NCBI GenBank assembly: GCA_964035575.1
Contig: OZ037901.1
Location: 558,001-622,000, forward strand
Direction of reading: 5' to 3'
DNA from: Rhynchopus sp. YZ270_cl-10
Taxonomy: Eukaryota; Euglenozoa; Diplonemea; Diplonemida; Diplonemidae
DNA length: 64,000 nt
Below are positions 39,382 to 49,649 of this stretch, piece after piece. The notes beneath the pieces are model-generated. The model saw only the letters and a list, made by a program, of their open reading frames with translations. It had not been told where the DNA came from and searched no databases. Position numbers and translations under genes: made by a program. Each line of letters opens with the position of its first letter. Position 1 is the first letter of the stretch.

Positions 39382-39897
39382 GGTTGTTTCGGCTTCCACA
39401 TTCGCCCCCCTCATCGTAGCGCCTATTTCGAGATAAAAGTATCCCCCTTCCCTCCTCTCCGTTTTCATCATTGCTGTTCGCCCTTCGCGGGTCTTTTAGG
39501 TACTCTCTATCTATCTCAGATCTCCCTGAAACACGCTTTAGCGGAGCAGCTTCGCTGCGTGTTGGGAGATCTTTGATAGAGACTACCGTCCTTTTGATTT
39601 GACATGGCACGCACACTGCTATTTGGCAGAATATTTATTTGATTTTCCTCAGGCTTTGTCCTGGTTGGCCGGGGTCCGTTTATGTTTCAGTCTCTACCCT
39701 CACCAAATCACCACACCATCTTCATCAGATTTTTTGTTGGAATTTGTTTTGGGTTGTTTCGGCTTCCACATTCGCCCCCCTCATCGTAGCGCCTATTTCG
39801 AGATAAAAGTATCCCCCTTCCCTCCTCTCCGTTTTCATCATTGCTGTTCGCCCTTCGCGGGTCTTTTAGGTACTCTCTATCTATCTCAGATCTCCCT
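39382..39897 (+). repeat. Internal and right-end repeats B1, A2 and B2
   Basis: B1 39382-39527 and B2 39752-39897 are identical 146-base repeats, from GGTTGTTTCGGC to CAGATCTCCCT. A2 39729-39784 overlaps the start of B2 and follows directly after AG in CTTCATCAG. Between B1 and A2 lies ~200 bases with a GCAGC/GCTGC hairpin (39540-39565). Confidence 0.85.
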
Positions 39898-40466
39898 CCC
39901 TCTCCCTCTCCCTCTCCCTCTCCCTCTCCCTCTCCCTCTCCCTCTCCCTCTCCCTCTCCCTCTCCCTCTCCCTCTCCCTCTCCCTCTCCCTCTCCCTCTC
40001 CCTCTCCCTCTCCCTCTCCCTCTCCCTCTCCCTCTCCCTCTCCCTCTCCCTCTCCCTCTCCCTCTCCCTCTCCCTCTCCCTCTCCCTCTCCCTCTCCCTC
40101 TCCCTCTCCCTCTCCCTCTCCCTCTCCCTCTCCCTCTCCCTCTCCCTCTCCCTCTCCCTCTCCCTCTCCCTCTCCCTCTCCCTCTCCCTCTCCCTCTCCC
40201 TCTCCCTCTCCCTCTCCCTCTCCCTCTCCCTCTCCCTCTCCCTCTCCCTCTCCCTCTCCCTCTCCCTCTCCCTCTCCCTCTCCCTCTCCCTCTCCCTCCC
40301 CCTCTCCCTCTCCCTCTCCCTCTCCCTCTCCCTCTCCCTCTCCCTCTCCCTCTCCCTCTCCCTCTCCCTCTCCCTCTCCCTCTCCCTCTCCCTCTCCCTC
40401 TCCCTCTCCCTCTCCCTCTCCCTCTCTGTCTCCCTCTCCCTCTCCCTCTCTGTCTCCCTCTCCCTT
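39898..40466 (+). repeat. (CCCTCT)n array upstream of the RING-CH gene, copy B
   Basis: Begins at once after B2 of the retroelement. It has the same variant units as copy A, but the variant CCCTCCCCCT lies 12 hexamers closer to the gene, so the two arrays have changed length independently. Confidence 0.9.
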
Positions 40467-40496
40467 CCCTCTTCCCTATCACTTACCCAGACATCA

Positions 40497-41291
40497 ATGC
40501 CCGACACCCCCACCAATGAACCGATATGCAGCTACTGTTATGATGGTGAGGAGGAGGGCGAGTTGATCACACCGTGTCTCTGCCGTGGGACGGTCGGGCA
40601 CGTGCACAGAGAGTGTCTCGCCACGTGGCGGCGTACCTCTGGCGCCGTGACGAACTGTCCGAGCTGTCGCTACCGTTATCGGACATCTCCCGTAGAATGG
40701 TATATGTGGCTCGGCGCAGTTGTAGTGGAAGCGATGCGATGGCAGGTTGAGAGGGTGACCTGGACGGCTATGGGGCCGCTCACCTCTGCGATCGAGACAG
40801 CGCTGCTCCTGGCCCTGGACGGCGTGGGGATCAAGCGGCACCACTTTCTTTCGGTGCCGGAGCTGCTGCTTCTGTTTCAGATGGTTTCATACTCTGTGAG
40901 CACTGTGGTGGTGGGGGCGATCATGCGCGGGGTCATGCGGGTTACGGGAGAGCTGCCGTTGACACCAACACCCCCTGAGGTAACACCACGTGGTCTTGCG
41001 ACCGTGGTGCGTGGAAGGGTGATGAAGGTGTCGATGCGGTTTCTTGGCGACTTTGGTCCGAGCTGTCTGCGCGCATATTCATTTGCAGTGACATCACTCC
41101 GCCTCGTGGACATGGCAAACACAGCAACCGCCATCATCGCACGCACCCTCCGCCGCATCCGACACGACGCAGAGTACAACTGCAAAGTGCTCTCCACAGA
41201 CGAGCCTGAAATGCCCCCCTCTGCGCAGACTCAGTTCTTTCATGATTGTTGGGCAGGCTTGGTGCGGTTCTCTCTCCAAGAGCCCGCATGA
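40497..41291 (+). CDS. RING-CH (MARCH-type) E3 ubiquitin ligase, copy B
   Basis: 264 residues, identical by eye to the product of 28766-29560: the same RING-CH finger (CSYC, CLCRG, HREC, CPSC), membrane spans and acceptor CTTACCCAG. The copies lie 11731 bases apart. Whether both are expressed cannot be told. The upstream tract here joins the retroelement, so the transcript that feeds this acceptor would have to read through the element or start in it. Confidence 0.85.
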   Translation: MPDTPTNEPICSYCYDGEEEGELITPCLCRGTVGHVHRECLATWRRTSGAVTNCPSCRYRYRTSPVEWYMWLGAVVVEAMRWQVERVTWTAMGPLTSAIETALLLALDGVGIKRHHFLSVPELLLLFQMVSYSVSTVVVGAIMRGVMRVTGELPLTPTPPEVTPRGLATVVRGRVMKVSMRFLGDFGPSCLRAYSFAVTSLRLVDMANTATAIIARTLRRIRHDAEYNCKVLSTDEPEMPPSAQTQFFHDCWAGLVRFSLQEPA

Positions 41292-42086
41292 TGGGGAGGC
41301 AGACACTATCCGTTAAGGTGGTCTTCTGCGACACCTTTCGAGGTTGGGGATCTTTTTTTAAAGATAGGGATTTTCAAAGTTTTTTTCTACCCCCTTTTTT
41401 TCTAGCAATACCTATAAAGGGTTTCGATAGTAGGAAGTGTTCAGCAACCATGCATCCGTAGAGAATGTGTAGGACTTACCAACATTCCGCTTGGAGCTGA
41501 TGTCTGCAAGCTACAATTTTTGTGCAGGGGGAGCGACGAGGGTATTGTGGTGACCCTGGGTCTGATTTACCTTTTTTTCAAAAGCAAAAAAAGAGAGATG
41601 AAGGCAGTTGTGACTGAGGGTGACTGTCCAAACTGTTTTTTATGTGATGCCTCGTTTTCTTTTGTAACTAAGTGGCCAATGGTAGGGGCGTGTATCTGCA
41701 TCCACTGCGAGGTATTTATACGCTTTCACACTTCTATTTTTTTTGTTAAGAGAACTGCTCTCAGGGATGTGCCGTTCTGTATGCGTCCTAGCCCGCCTTC
41801 AGGTGGTTCTGTTGTACAGAACCTGTACTCGTCTTGGCGTAGGTGGCTTGTTGACAAACTGCAAATATGTGTGTGCATCAGAGGCTACAGCAGACGCCCT
41901 GTGTTGGCTTCTGAGGTACGTTTTCTTTGAACCTCGCGTTATCCCCCGCTACCCCACCCTCTTCTGGAGGGCCAACGGCTTCCCATCCTCAGTAGGTGGG
42001 TTTCTCTCTCGTATCTCATCCCCAGGCCCTTTGTCCCTTTGTATAGCAACAGCCCCTGTTCCCCCCCTCACTTCGCCACCTTCCAG
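41292..42086. other. Spacer, copy B
   Basis: Same as 29561-30355; no gene seen. Confidence 0.5.
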
Positions 42087-42105
42087 ACATAGGCAAAACC
42101 ATATC

Positions 42106-42834
42106 ATGACACGTTTCGTGGCTTTGACACTGCTCGCCCTCTGTGGTGGTGTGGCGTCCAAGATTGTTGTGAGTGAGGAGGCCGTTGTGGACAAGGGTGG
42201 CTCGCATACCTTTGCTCTGTCCAACCCGCTCGACTATCTGAACGTGGTCAACCTGAAGTGGGTTCCTATTAACGAATCAGTGTGCTCAGGAGCGATCCAT
42301 GTGACGGTGAAGGATGGCAGCAGAATGAAGGATCTGACAGTCGAGTCTGCCGACGACATGGCGCGTTTTGTGGTTCAGTGGGAACAGGTTGGCGAGCACA
42401 TTGAGGTGGTGGTGCACGACTTCCCGTGTGCTGCAAACGACGTGTTCGCGGAGGCAGAGGTGTTCAGGCGCAATGCTTCGTTGGACGCCGTTATCCACGT
42501 GAACAAGGGGTTCATGGACCACTACTCGTTCTACGTGTTGGAGTGGGCACCGTTGGTGGCCAAGGTCACGATGCGTCCCATATTTACCTGCCCGGAAGGG
42601 ATGACTTACACAGGTACCCTGAGCATGACGAACCCAGTGTTCCAGTCTGAGAACTTCACCTACACCAGCGCGCCAGCGTTCAACGTCACGTACGCTGTGG
42701 CGGGTATGTTCCATCCAGACCCGTCCAAGGGAAGGGCTCAGAACATTAACGATGTTTACATCCGTAAGATTGACGGGCAGTGTGGTATTTACGCATTCGA
42801 TATGGACGCGTACTGTCTGAGTGTGTCCGACTGA
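42106..42834 (+). CDS. Secreted glycoprotein of unknown family, copy B
   Basis: 242 residues, identical by eye to the copy at 30375-31103, with the same signal peptide (MTRFVALTLLALCGGVASK), sequons and acceptor CCTTCCAG. No independent evidence about its role comes from this copy. Confidence 0.8.
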   Translation: MTRFVALTLLALCGGVASKIVVSEEAVVDKGGSHTFALSNPLDYLNVVNLKWVPINESVCSGAIHVTVKDGSRMKDLTVESADDMARFVVQWEQVGEHIEVVVHDFPCAANDVFAEAEVFRRNASLDAVIHVNKGFMDHYSFYVLEWAPLVAKVTMRPIFTCPEGMTYTGTLSMTNPVFQSENFTYTSAPAFNVTYAVAGMFHPDPSKGRAQNINDVYIRKIDGQCGIYAFDMDAYCLSVSD

Positions 42835-43964
42835 AAAGGTGCGTAGTTCAGTTGCGTTTTTGTACTGGTTCTTCGCCTGACACTTCGATTTTTTAATTCA
42901 TATGCCCCCTCCCGTCCCAATCACTATATCCGTGTGTTCCATTGCTTATTCTCCCCATTGGGTTGCGCACAAAAAAGCGTCCATTTTTCAGACGGTTGCC
43001 AGATCAAAGGTTTCGTACTCAATTCAAAACCAGGTGAGGATGTCCATGTTGAGACCTCCACTGCAGGTTTGCCATTGTTTTTTTTTTCTTTTTTTTTAAT
43101 TTGTGCATCTGCTTCAGGGGAGTTTAGCAGGTTGCTTCTTTCTGTGACTGTTGAATAAAGTTTGGTGGAAGGGGAACATTCAGCAAAAAGTTTCGATAGA
43201 CCGGTCTGATGATCCTCCTGATCTGCTTCCCTCCCTCGCGCAAAATGCTGGCATGCTCGTTTTCGAGAGGTGCACTTCAAAAATGTTAAGCTGCTCCTTC
43301 TCAAAGCGAGTGAGTTTATCAACGATCACCTTTTTCCTCTTTTTTTGTATCCTCACATACAAAGCACTCGCGAGGCAACCCTTTTTAGTCGCTTCATTTT
43401 TTTCAATTTCATTTCATTATGGAATAATCAATTTTGTTTCAATTTCTGTGCCTCCTCTTGAGCCAAATCCTCTCACTTCCCCTCACCTTGCTGTGTATGC
43501 ACGAGTGTACGAACCACCGCCACCTCACTGGCGACTGGAACGACCTGCCACGTTCAGTGCTTTCACACAGCCCACTGTGTTTGCGTTTCCAGCATAGCAG
43601 GCCGTTCCTGAGCAACGAACATCACCACAAATAAAAAAACAAAAAATGCACACATCTAAAAGCACCGTATCATATGCCCTCCAACTCACCCAAATATTCC
43701 CCCCGCCCCTTTTACCCCTTTGTGCATCACCAACCCCCCCCCCCTTCCCCTTCCCCTCGACTTCTCCTTACCGACATACAGTTTGTCCAGCAAAGGACAC
43801 TCTGTCGCAACACCCCTTGGAGGAGAGGAGAGGTTACATAGCCCACAGTGTCAGTGGCGCTGTGCCCAGGGGTTTTGCTCAGCTCCACTTCATTATTTAT
43901 GATAAGGTGACTAAGCACGAGAGGCTTATGGGGCATCTTATAAATTTTTCTTTATTCCCCTCAG
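42835..43964. other. Spacer with an R1 hairpin, copy B
   Basis: Same as 31104-32233, including the R1 hairpin (43906-43953) directly before the acceptor CCCCTCAG at 43964. Confidence 0.5.
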
Positions 43965-43981
43965 ATTTTACACATAGGAAG

Positions 43982-45640
43982 ATGCGTTCCACAGGCTTGC
44001 TAGCGTGCGTCATGTCTGCTGTTGTGCAGAGCGCTGCGTTCTACCGTGAGAGTGGGTGGAAGCCGCAACACCAGGAAGTGCTTCGCATTGAGAAGGGGAT
44101 GTGCGTGGAGCGGTTTGTGGCGAATGCGACGATAGGCCGCACCAGAGCGTACCATACAATGTGCAAGAAGGAGACCAGCGGGTTTCAGGAGCTGCGGCGC
44201 GGGATTAACGAGGAGGACTGCACACGGCTTTGCTATGAACGCGACATGGCAGTCCTTGGTGTGGATGTCACGATGTCACCTGCCCTGAACATCGCCAATC
44301 TTGGAAACGTCCTGCAACACTCCGTCACCGTCTCGCACACACGCAGCGAAGGGATCTGCATGTGTGCCGGCCTCAACTGGGGTCCCTACAGCCCAGCACA
44401 CGAAATGACAGGACCATGCGACATCACCAAGATCGAACTCCCCCTTGCCTGCCTGCTCCTCTCTGAGGACGAATGCCGCGATGCACCACCAGACTCCTGC
44501 GTATGGGACGGTGCGTGCTGTCTCGACAACGCACCCATGCCCGGACCTTACCCACCAGGCCCTTCTGCAGACGTCGACGAAATCATTGCACTCTGCGTCG
44601 CAGGAATCTGCCTGGTTCTAAGCGTTATTGCTGCGGTTATACTCTGCCGCTGGGCAAGAAGGAACAGAGAGGCGGGGACGACCGGACGCTACTTTGATAG
44701 ATACGGACCGTTCATGAGACGCCGTGCGACGGTGGAGGACTCTGACTTGGTTGATGCTGTCACGGCGTTGTACGAACTGCAGAAGAAGGTTGACGGAAAC
44801 AAGCCAAAGGACAATGCCGACAACACCGAAATGACCACCATCTCCATTGACACTGATGAAAAGACCTGCGTCGTCTGCCTCGACACCAGCGACGCACCTG
44901 CAGACGAAGTCGTCACCAAAGAAGAAACCCGCCTCCGCTGCCTTTCCCTCTTCCTCTGCGGCGGGCCCCTCAGAAGCGAGCAATCCGGCTGGATCACCCT
45001 CAACTGCAACCACACCCTGCACTTCTGCTGTCTCAAGAAATGGTTCGTCGAGTTGGCACGCAAACAAACCGGCCCTGCCTGTCCAGTCTGCCGTGCTCCA
45101 GTCGAGATGCCGGTTGCTCCGTACAAACAGTGCACTCTTAGAGTACCCGATGGGTTCGTCCGCATCTATGGTGAGCAGACCGCACCACACGCTCCGGACT
45201 CATTCAAAGACAACTCCATCAAGGTGAACATCTTCCAGAGTGACACCACTGCTTCGGTTGAACAGCGTGTCCTGCAGGCGTTCAAGGCAGGGTTCAAGAG
45301 TGGGGATGGTAGTGCTATCACAACGACCGCATTCGAGCTTGACTTTTCGCTGGCAGGGGAGAGGACGATCTTCAGGGATGAGGCTGGGGTGGTGGTTCTG
45401 TTCCCTTCGATGCAGGCGGGAAGTACGCTTTCTGTAGTGCGGAAGGGCACTGCATCGGCATGTGCATTGACGTCCAGAGGTGGCCTCCCGTTGACATTAG
45501 AGAGTGTTGGGGAAGCCGATCTGCACCTGAGTGTCATCAGCACCAGCTCGCAGGGGGGAATGAACCCGTGCTCCAGTCTCGCGTCTACAGTCAGACCAGG
45601 GCAGTCGATGTCCGACAACCCGCTTCTGAGGGAGGAGTGA
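43982..45640 (+). CDS. Single-pass membrane RING-finger protein, copy B
   Basis: 552 residues, identical by eye to 32251-33909: signal peptide, Cys-rich ectodomain, one membrane helix, RING-H2 finger and possible C-terminal beta-grasp region. The identity continues through the spacer to GACAGCCAGGAG at 46496 and then stops. Confidence 0.83.
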   Translation: MRSTGLLACVMSAVVQSAAFYRESGWKPQHQEVLRIEKGMCVERFVANATIGRTRAYHTMCKKETSGFQELRRGINEEDCTRLCYERDMAVLGVDVTMSPALNIANLGNVLQHSVTVSHTRSEGICMCAGLNWGPYSPAHEMTGPCDITKIELPLACLLLSEDECRDAPPDSCVWDGACCLDNAPMPGPYPPGPSADVDEIIALCVAGICLVLSVIAAVILCRWARRNREAGTTGRYFDRYGPFMRRRATVEDSDLVDAVTALYELQKKVDGNKPKDNADNTEMTTISIDTDEKTCVVCLDTSDAPADEVVTKEETRLRCLSLFLCGGPLRSEQSGWITLNCNHTLHFCCLKKWFVELARKQTGPACPVCRAPVEMPVAPYKQCTLRVPDGFVRIYGEQTAPHAPDSFKDNSIKVNIFQSDTTASVEQRVLQAFKAGFKSGDGSAITTTAFELDFSLAGERTIFRDEAGVVVLFPSMQAGSTLSVVRKGTASACALTSRGGLPLTLESVGEADLHLSVISTSSQGGMNPCSSLASTVRPGQSMSDNPLLREE

Positions 45641-46496
45641 AAAAAAATTTTTTTTGTCCGACTCCATTTTCTTGGAGCTTCCAGGACCGTACATGCTCCG
45701 TTTCCTAAAAAGGAATGGTAAAAAAGTTTTCAAAAAAAATAAATAGGAAATATAAGTGTGACAAAATGCGGTCCAGAAGTTTATCCAGAACAAACAGGAG
45801 GATTTGTGCAATCAACGAAAACAACTTTGCTTACCTACCCCGATCCTACTATTTTGAACGAAAGGGTTGTCGTGTTGTAATGAAGGTCGTCCCTCCAGTT
45901 TCGAGAGCCAACAGAGCGGAGAATCCCTGCATCCAGAGAGAGCGTTGAGCACGACACAACTTTCATTTATTTTTTTTTGAAGGTTTATATGTCGCAGCTG
46001 CAAAAGAAGAGAATAAAACGAAAGAACAAAAAAAAAAACAGAACAAAAAAATAAACAAAACAATACCTGTAAGTATCACAGCCTTTCAAAAGGTGGCATT
46101 TGAAAGACCTACCTCTAGGTGGGAAGGGGTGACCTGTCGATACAACAAAGAACGAGAAAGCGAGCCTCCATGCAGGTTGATTTACACATAATTCTTGCCA
46201 GAGGTCTTTTTTTTTTACCACATACTTTTTTTTCTCTATCCTTCTTTTGCTTAACACAGATACACAGAACCTCTCTTTTTTTTGCGTATTTTTTTCTTCT
46301 TCTTCACTTGCTTTTCAGCAAGACTAAAAAATGAAGAAAAATAATACAACCAAAGGAAAACAATAGTACGCATACAATACCGCTATCTATGGTCAGACTA
46401 GCTAACAAAAGAACATGAGTTTTAATCAGGTGACCAAGCAGACTTAGGTTCATCTTAGCACAAAAAATTTCTTTTTTTGCGCATGACAGCCAGGAG
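45641..46496. other. Spacer, copy B, up to the end of the duplication
   Basis: Same as 33910-34765, with the R1 hairpin at 46429-46461. Position 46496 marks the right end of the duplicated unit; 46497 onward (TTTTGAGCAGG) is unique and shows the sequence before any insertion. Confidence 0.6.
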
Positions 46497-46588
46497 TTTT
46501 GAGCAGGACCTGACTTATGTGGTTTGTATCTTTAAAAAAAACTGTGTGTCAACATGTTTGCTCTATCAACTTCATCTTCATTTAATTG

Positions 46589-46649
46589 TGCGTTCATCCG
46601 GGGCTGGCATTGTGGGTCAGTCGGAGGTGCCTGCATCAACACCTACAGT
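46589..46649 (+). repeat. Short interspersed repeat R3
   Basis: GTGCGTTCATCCGGGGCTGG, CATTGTGGGTCAGTCGGAGG, TGCCTGCATCAACACC. It looks close to consensus. Confidence 0.75.
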
Positions 46650-47289
46650 CTTTTAGGTGACTAAACACCAGACCAGAGTCTTAGGATGGTGAGAGACCTT
46701 TCTCTTTTTCTTACCCCCCTCCCCCATGCCCCATATCACATATCACATATCCCCTCAAGCATAACTCTAGCATGTCGGCTTTTATTAAAGACTGTCACAG
46801 CTTCTGATTATGTACCAGTGTTTTTGCACTCGGAATATTGTGTGGGAGACGCAAAGATTTTTTTTTTTTTGAAAAGTGAAAATACTGTCAAGGTATAGGC
46901 ACAGCTTCAGGACAGCTCTTTAACCAACCGATTTTCAAAGAAAAAGAAAAATGTGGCACCAAAGCAATCTTCAGGGTGAATTGTCGATGAAATACTTTTT
47001 GTAGGAGGCTTCGGCTTCAGTGATCTTTACCCAGCTGTAAAGTGAGTGTCGGCAATATTTCAAAAAAAAAAAACAGATCTGATGGTTTGGTGTATTTTTT
47101 TCTTGTTTTTTTTTCTGTTTCCAGCGTCTCTTCTCACTTCCCCCCTCCCTCTCTCTCTCTCTCTTCCCGTCTTTTAACTACCTTTCCCCGTTTATGAGGT
47201 GATAAACGTAGGTGCGTTCATCTCACCAAACTTTCCGTTGTGCCACACCAAAAAGCCTTTTTTGTGTATCGCACTTTAAAAAAAAAACA

Positions 47290-47413
47290 GACAGTGGAGA
47301 TTGCACAACTGTGGCAACACAACCCGAGGCAACTACACTACTCCAAAACAATTTATCAAAAATATAGTGGAGTTCATCCTCGGGTGTCTGCACTAATACA
47401 ACCAAGTTTTCAA
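47290..47413 (+). repeat. R4 + R5 composite repeat (compact)
   Basis: R4 at 47290-47361 (GACAGTGGAGATTGCACAAC ... AATTTATCAAA) runs straight into R5 at 47363-47413 (ATAGTGGAGTTCATCCTCGG ... CCAAGTTTTCAAAT). Confidence 0.8.
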
Positions 47414-48101
47414 ATTAAAAAAATCATTTACCACTCCAACCCACCCCATAAGAGATTCAGAGTAGATTGGGTCACATTATGCACACATACAACGCTAAAT
47501 ACGACCCTATTCCGTATTTTTCTTCTTCTTCAAAACTATTTTAACCATGTGTCCCCTTTTTACAAGGGGAGGGGGGAAGACACCTTCACCCAGTCGTCGC
47601 GGTTTCTTCTTTTTGTGTGTCCTTTTTTTTAACGCGTTTTTTTTTGGGGGTAGATGCCTAAGCATGAGAGGCTTAGGTTACATCATTCAAACTTTTCTTT
47701 TATTTTTTTGTTAATCTATTGAGGTAGGCCTTTGAATCCCTCGTAACCCCTTTATTGTTATTTGTTTGTTTGTTGAATAATTGTGACCAAGACAGTTGCC
47801 ACGACACCTGCTCTTGCCCAATTCCCACAGAGTTGATCTTTCGAGAAGCTACCTCTAGACGGAGAAAAGGGGGCATGGTGGTGTGGGATAAGGTTCCAAC
47901 TGAACAACTTCGCTTATTCGCTGGGTCCCAGTTTCTTGTTTATCTCACAAAAAAATAAAAAAAAAGGTCTCATGTATTTTCATTGTCCCAAACACTCTTC
48001 CCTCCAAACCATCCATCCCATTCCAGCTATCGTTGTTAGCCCATCGGCATTTTTTTTTTGTATTTGTTTTACAAAAAAACAACAACACACACACTTTCAA
48101 A

Positions 48102-49649
48102 ATGACAAACGCAAGCAACATGCTGACAGTCAGTGTTAAGTTCCATTCCCCCGCTGCGGCGGCAGTGCTTCGTCGTGTTGTCGCGCTTGACTTCCTGCCC
48201 GGATTCTCCGTCAACGAACGTGCCTCCAAGGACACCGACGCACGCTCCATCGTCGCTGTCGAGACCGCCAGCTCTGCCGCCGCCGCAGTCTCAAACATCG
48301 AAACACGCGAGGAGGAGAGCACCAGGCAGTCCGCCATCTCCGCCACCTCTGCGCTCGCATCCTTGTCCGGAAGCCCTCTCTCCGAGGAGAAGATGGCTGC
48401 ACTGGAGAAGCTTGTGGACACCGTTACCGACGGCATGATGTCTGCCTTTGTGAAGAAGGACAAGAAGAAGCAGGCGCGTCGTGCCAAGGACAACGCAGCT
48501 GAGGACCTTGACGCCTCGAGCACATCGTCCGTCAGCACCGAGAGTGGGTCCGCCTCTTCGCGTCGGTCGTCGTCTGCTCCGTCTCGTGTGCGCACCCCTG
48601 CGGCGCGTCCGGTTGCAGTGATCGAGCCGGTTGCCCCAGCGCGTCCCGCAGTGTACCAGGCGCAGAACGGGCTGGGTAAGATGAGGATGCCGCCCTCGAT
48701 GTCGCCCCTGTCGCACCGCCTCCCCGTGAGCGCGCCCATCGCGATCGTGCCTGTGGGCCAGGAGCAGCGTTCCCGCAAGGCCGCACCCCTGCGTGCATGC
48801 TCCTACGCCATCACCCCCGTCTCCTCAAAGCAGCACACCGCACCCACAGCAAAGCTCGTCCTCGGACAGGAGCCCTGGGAGATCGAGGTTGAGGTGAAGC
48901 AGTGTGAGTTGGAGCTGAGCCCCGCCTCGACGTCCTTCCTGCGCTGCAAGGGCTTCATCACGTGGTGCCGTGACGACATCAAGGATGAGTGCAAGTGGGG
49001 ACACACCTGCCGCTACGCACACGTCAGCAGCAAGGCGCTGCGTGACCAGCTGATCCCCGTCATGCCGCCGATTGCACCGCAGATGTGCCCTTCGGACCAC
49101 CAATGCAAGCAGGTGAACGACCCTGAGCACCAGAGGCAGTACAGGCACACCTGCAGGATCATGAACTGCCCTGATGGTCACGAGGCCTTCCATGGCATTC
49201 CGTTCTTCCACCCGGGACAGGTGCAGGCACGTGACGCACCGAGGCGCGAGATCATGCTGTCCCCACAGAGCACCACGTCGTCCTCGCAGTCGAGCTCTGC
49301 TGCGAGCTCTGTGTGCGCGAACATGGGCAGTGGTGGTGTCGGGTCGTACACGAACTCGCCCTATGCTGAGGACATTGCGTGCTACGGCAGTGCCAGCGGC
49401 GACAGTGTGCACAGTGCCAACAGCGGAGGTGGCAGCGGTCTCTTCACGGGTAACCTCAGCAACAGCCCCTGCCAGTACCCCTACACAAGCGAGATGCGCA
49501 ACGACACACCCACGTCGTGCGACTTCAACCAGCTCCCGGGCCTGCTTCCCGCCTGGAACATGCCTAACGACCAGTTCGACCAACCCCCTCTGACCACCGC
49601 TGATGACAACATGTACGGTGCAACCTACGACACCCAGGGGTACTACTAA
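48102..49649 (+). CDS. CCCH plus PBZ-like zinc-finger protein
   Basis: 515 residues. Start is the first ATG after acceptor CATTCCAG (48026); the leader is A/C-rich (ACAACAACACACACAC). Residues 1-250 are Ala/Ser-rich and largely disordered. From about residue 289, CRDDIKDECKWGHTCRYAH fits a C-x7-C-x5-C-x3-H finger, usually an RNA binder. From about residue 328, CPSDHQCKQVNDPEH then QRQYRH fits the PBZ finger (C-x5-C-x6/7-H-x5-H, with the usual N-x-P-x-H), known to bind poly(ADP-ribose) in APLF and CHFR. A further Cys/His group (CRIMNCPDGHEAFHGIPFFH) follows. The C-terminus is Ser/Gly/Asn-rich. A role in RNA regulation or in the response to poly(ADP-ribose) is inference; PBZ spacing is one residue longer than the common form. 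Confidence 0.82.
   Translation: MTNASNMLTVSVKFHSPAAAAVLRRVVALDFLPGFSVNERASKDTDARSIVAVETASSAAAAVSNIETREEESTRQSAISATSALASLSGSPLSEEKMAALEKLVDTVTDGMMSAFVKKDKKKQARRAKDNAAEDLDASSTSSVSTESGSASSRRSSSAPSRVRTPAARPVAVIEPVAPARPAVYQAQNGLGKMRMPPSMSPLSHRLPVSAPIAIVPVGQEQRSRKAAPLRACSYAITPVSSKQHTAPTAKLVLGQEPWEIEVEVKQCELELSPASTSFLRCKGFITWCRDDIKDECKWGHTCRYAHVSSKALRDQLIPVMPPIAPQMCPSDHQCKQVNDPEHQRQYRHTCRIMNCPDGHEAFHGIPFFHPGQVQARDAPRREIMLSPQSTTSSSQSSSAASSVCANMGSGGVGSYTNSPYAEDIACYGSASGDSVHSANSGGGSGLFTGNLSNSPCQYPYTSEMRNDTPTSCDFNQLPGLLPAWNMPNDQFDQPPLTTADDNMYGATYDTQGYY

Larger units (their letters stand above)
34766..39897 (+). mobile_element. VIPER/DIRS-like tyrosine-recombinase retroelement with a spliced-leader 5' end
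   Basis: About 5.1 kb, much more GC-rich than the spacers. It looks whole: three long open regions in the order Gag-like, tyrosine recombinase, reverse transcriptase/RNase H. That order is known for VIPER elements of trypanosomatids, whereas classic DIRS elements carry the recombinase last. Ends: a 38-base SL exon (34766-34803), then repeat A1 (34804-34860); on the right, B1 (39382-39527), a linker, A2 (39729-39784) and B2 (39752-39897, overlapping A2). This is the split direct repeat design of PAT-like and VIPER-like elements. The A and B copies are nearly identical, so insertion is recent. No target duplication is seen. Confidence 0.85.
46497..48026. other. Spacer with R3, R1 and an R4-R5 composite
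   Basis: Contains R3 at 46589-46649, an R1 hairpin directly after it at 46656-46690, the composite R4-R5 at 47290-47413, a hairpin at 47196-47224, and R1 at 47653-47700 (GATGCCTAAGCATGAGAGGC, TTAGGTTACATC). A (CT)n run lies near 47150. It ends with acceptor CATTCCAG at 48026. No gene seen. Confidence 0.55.
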
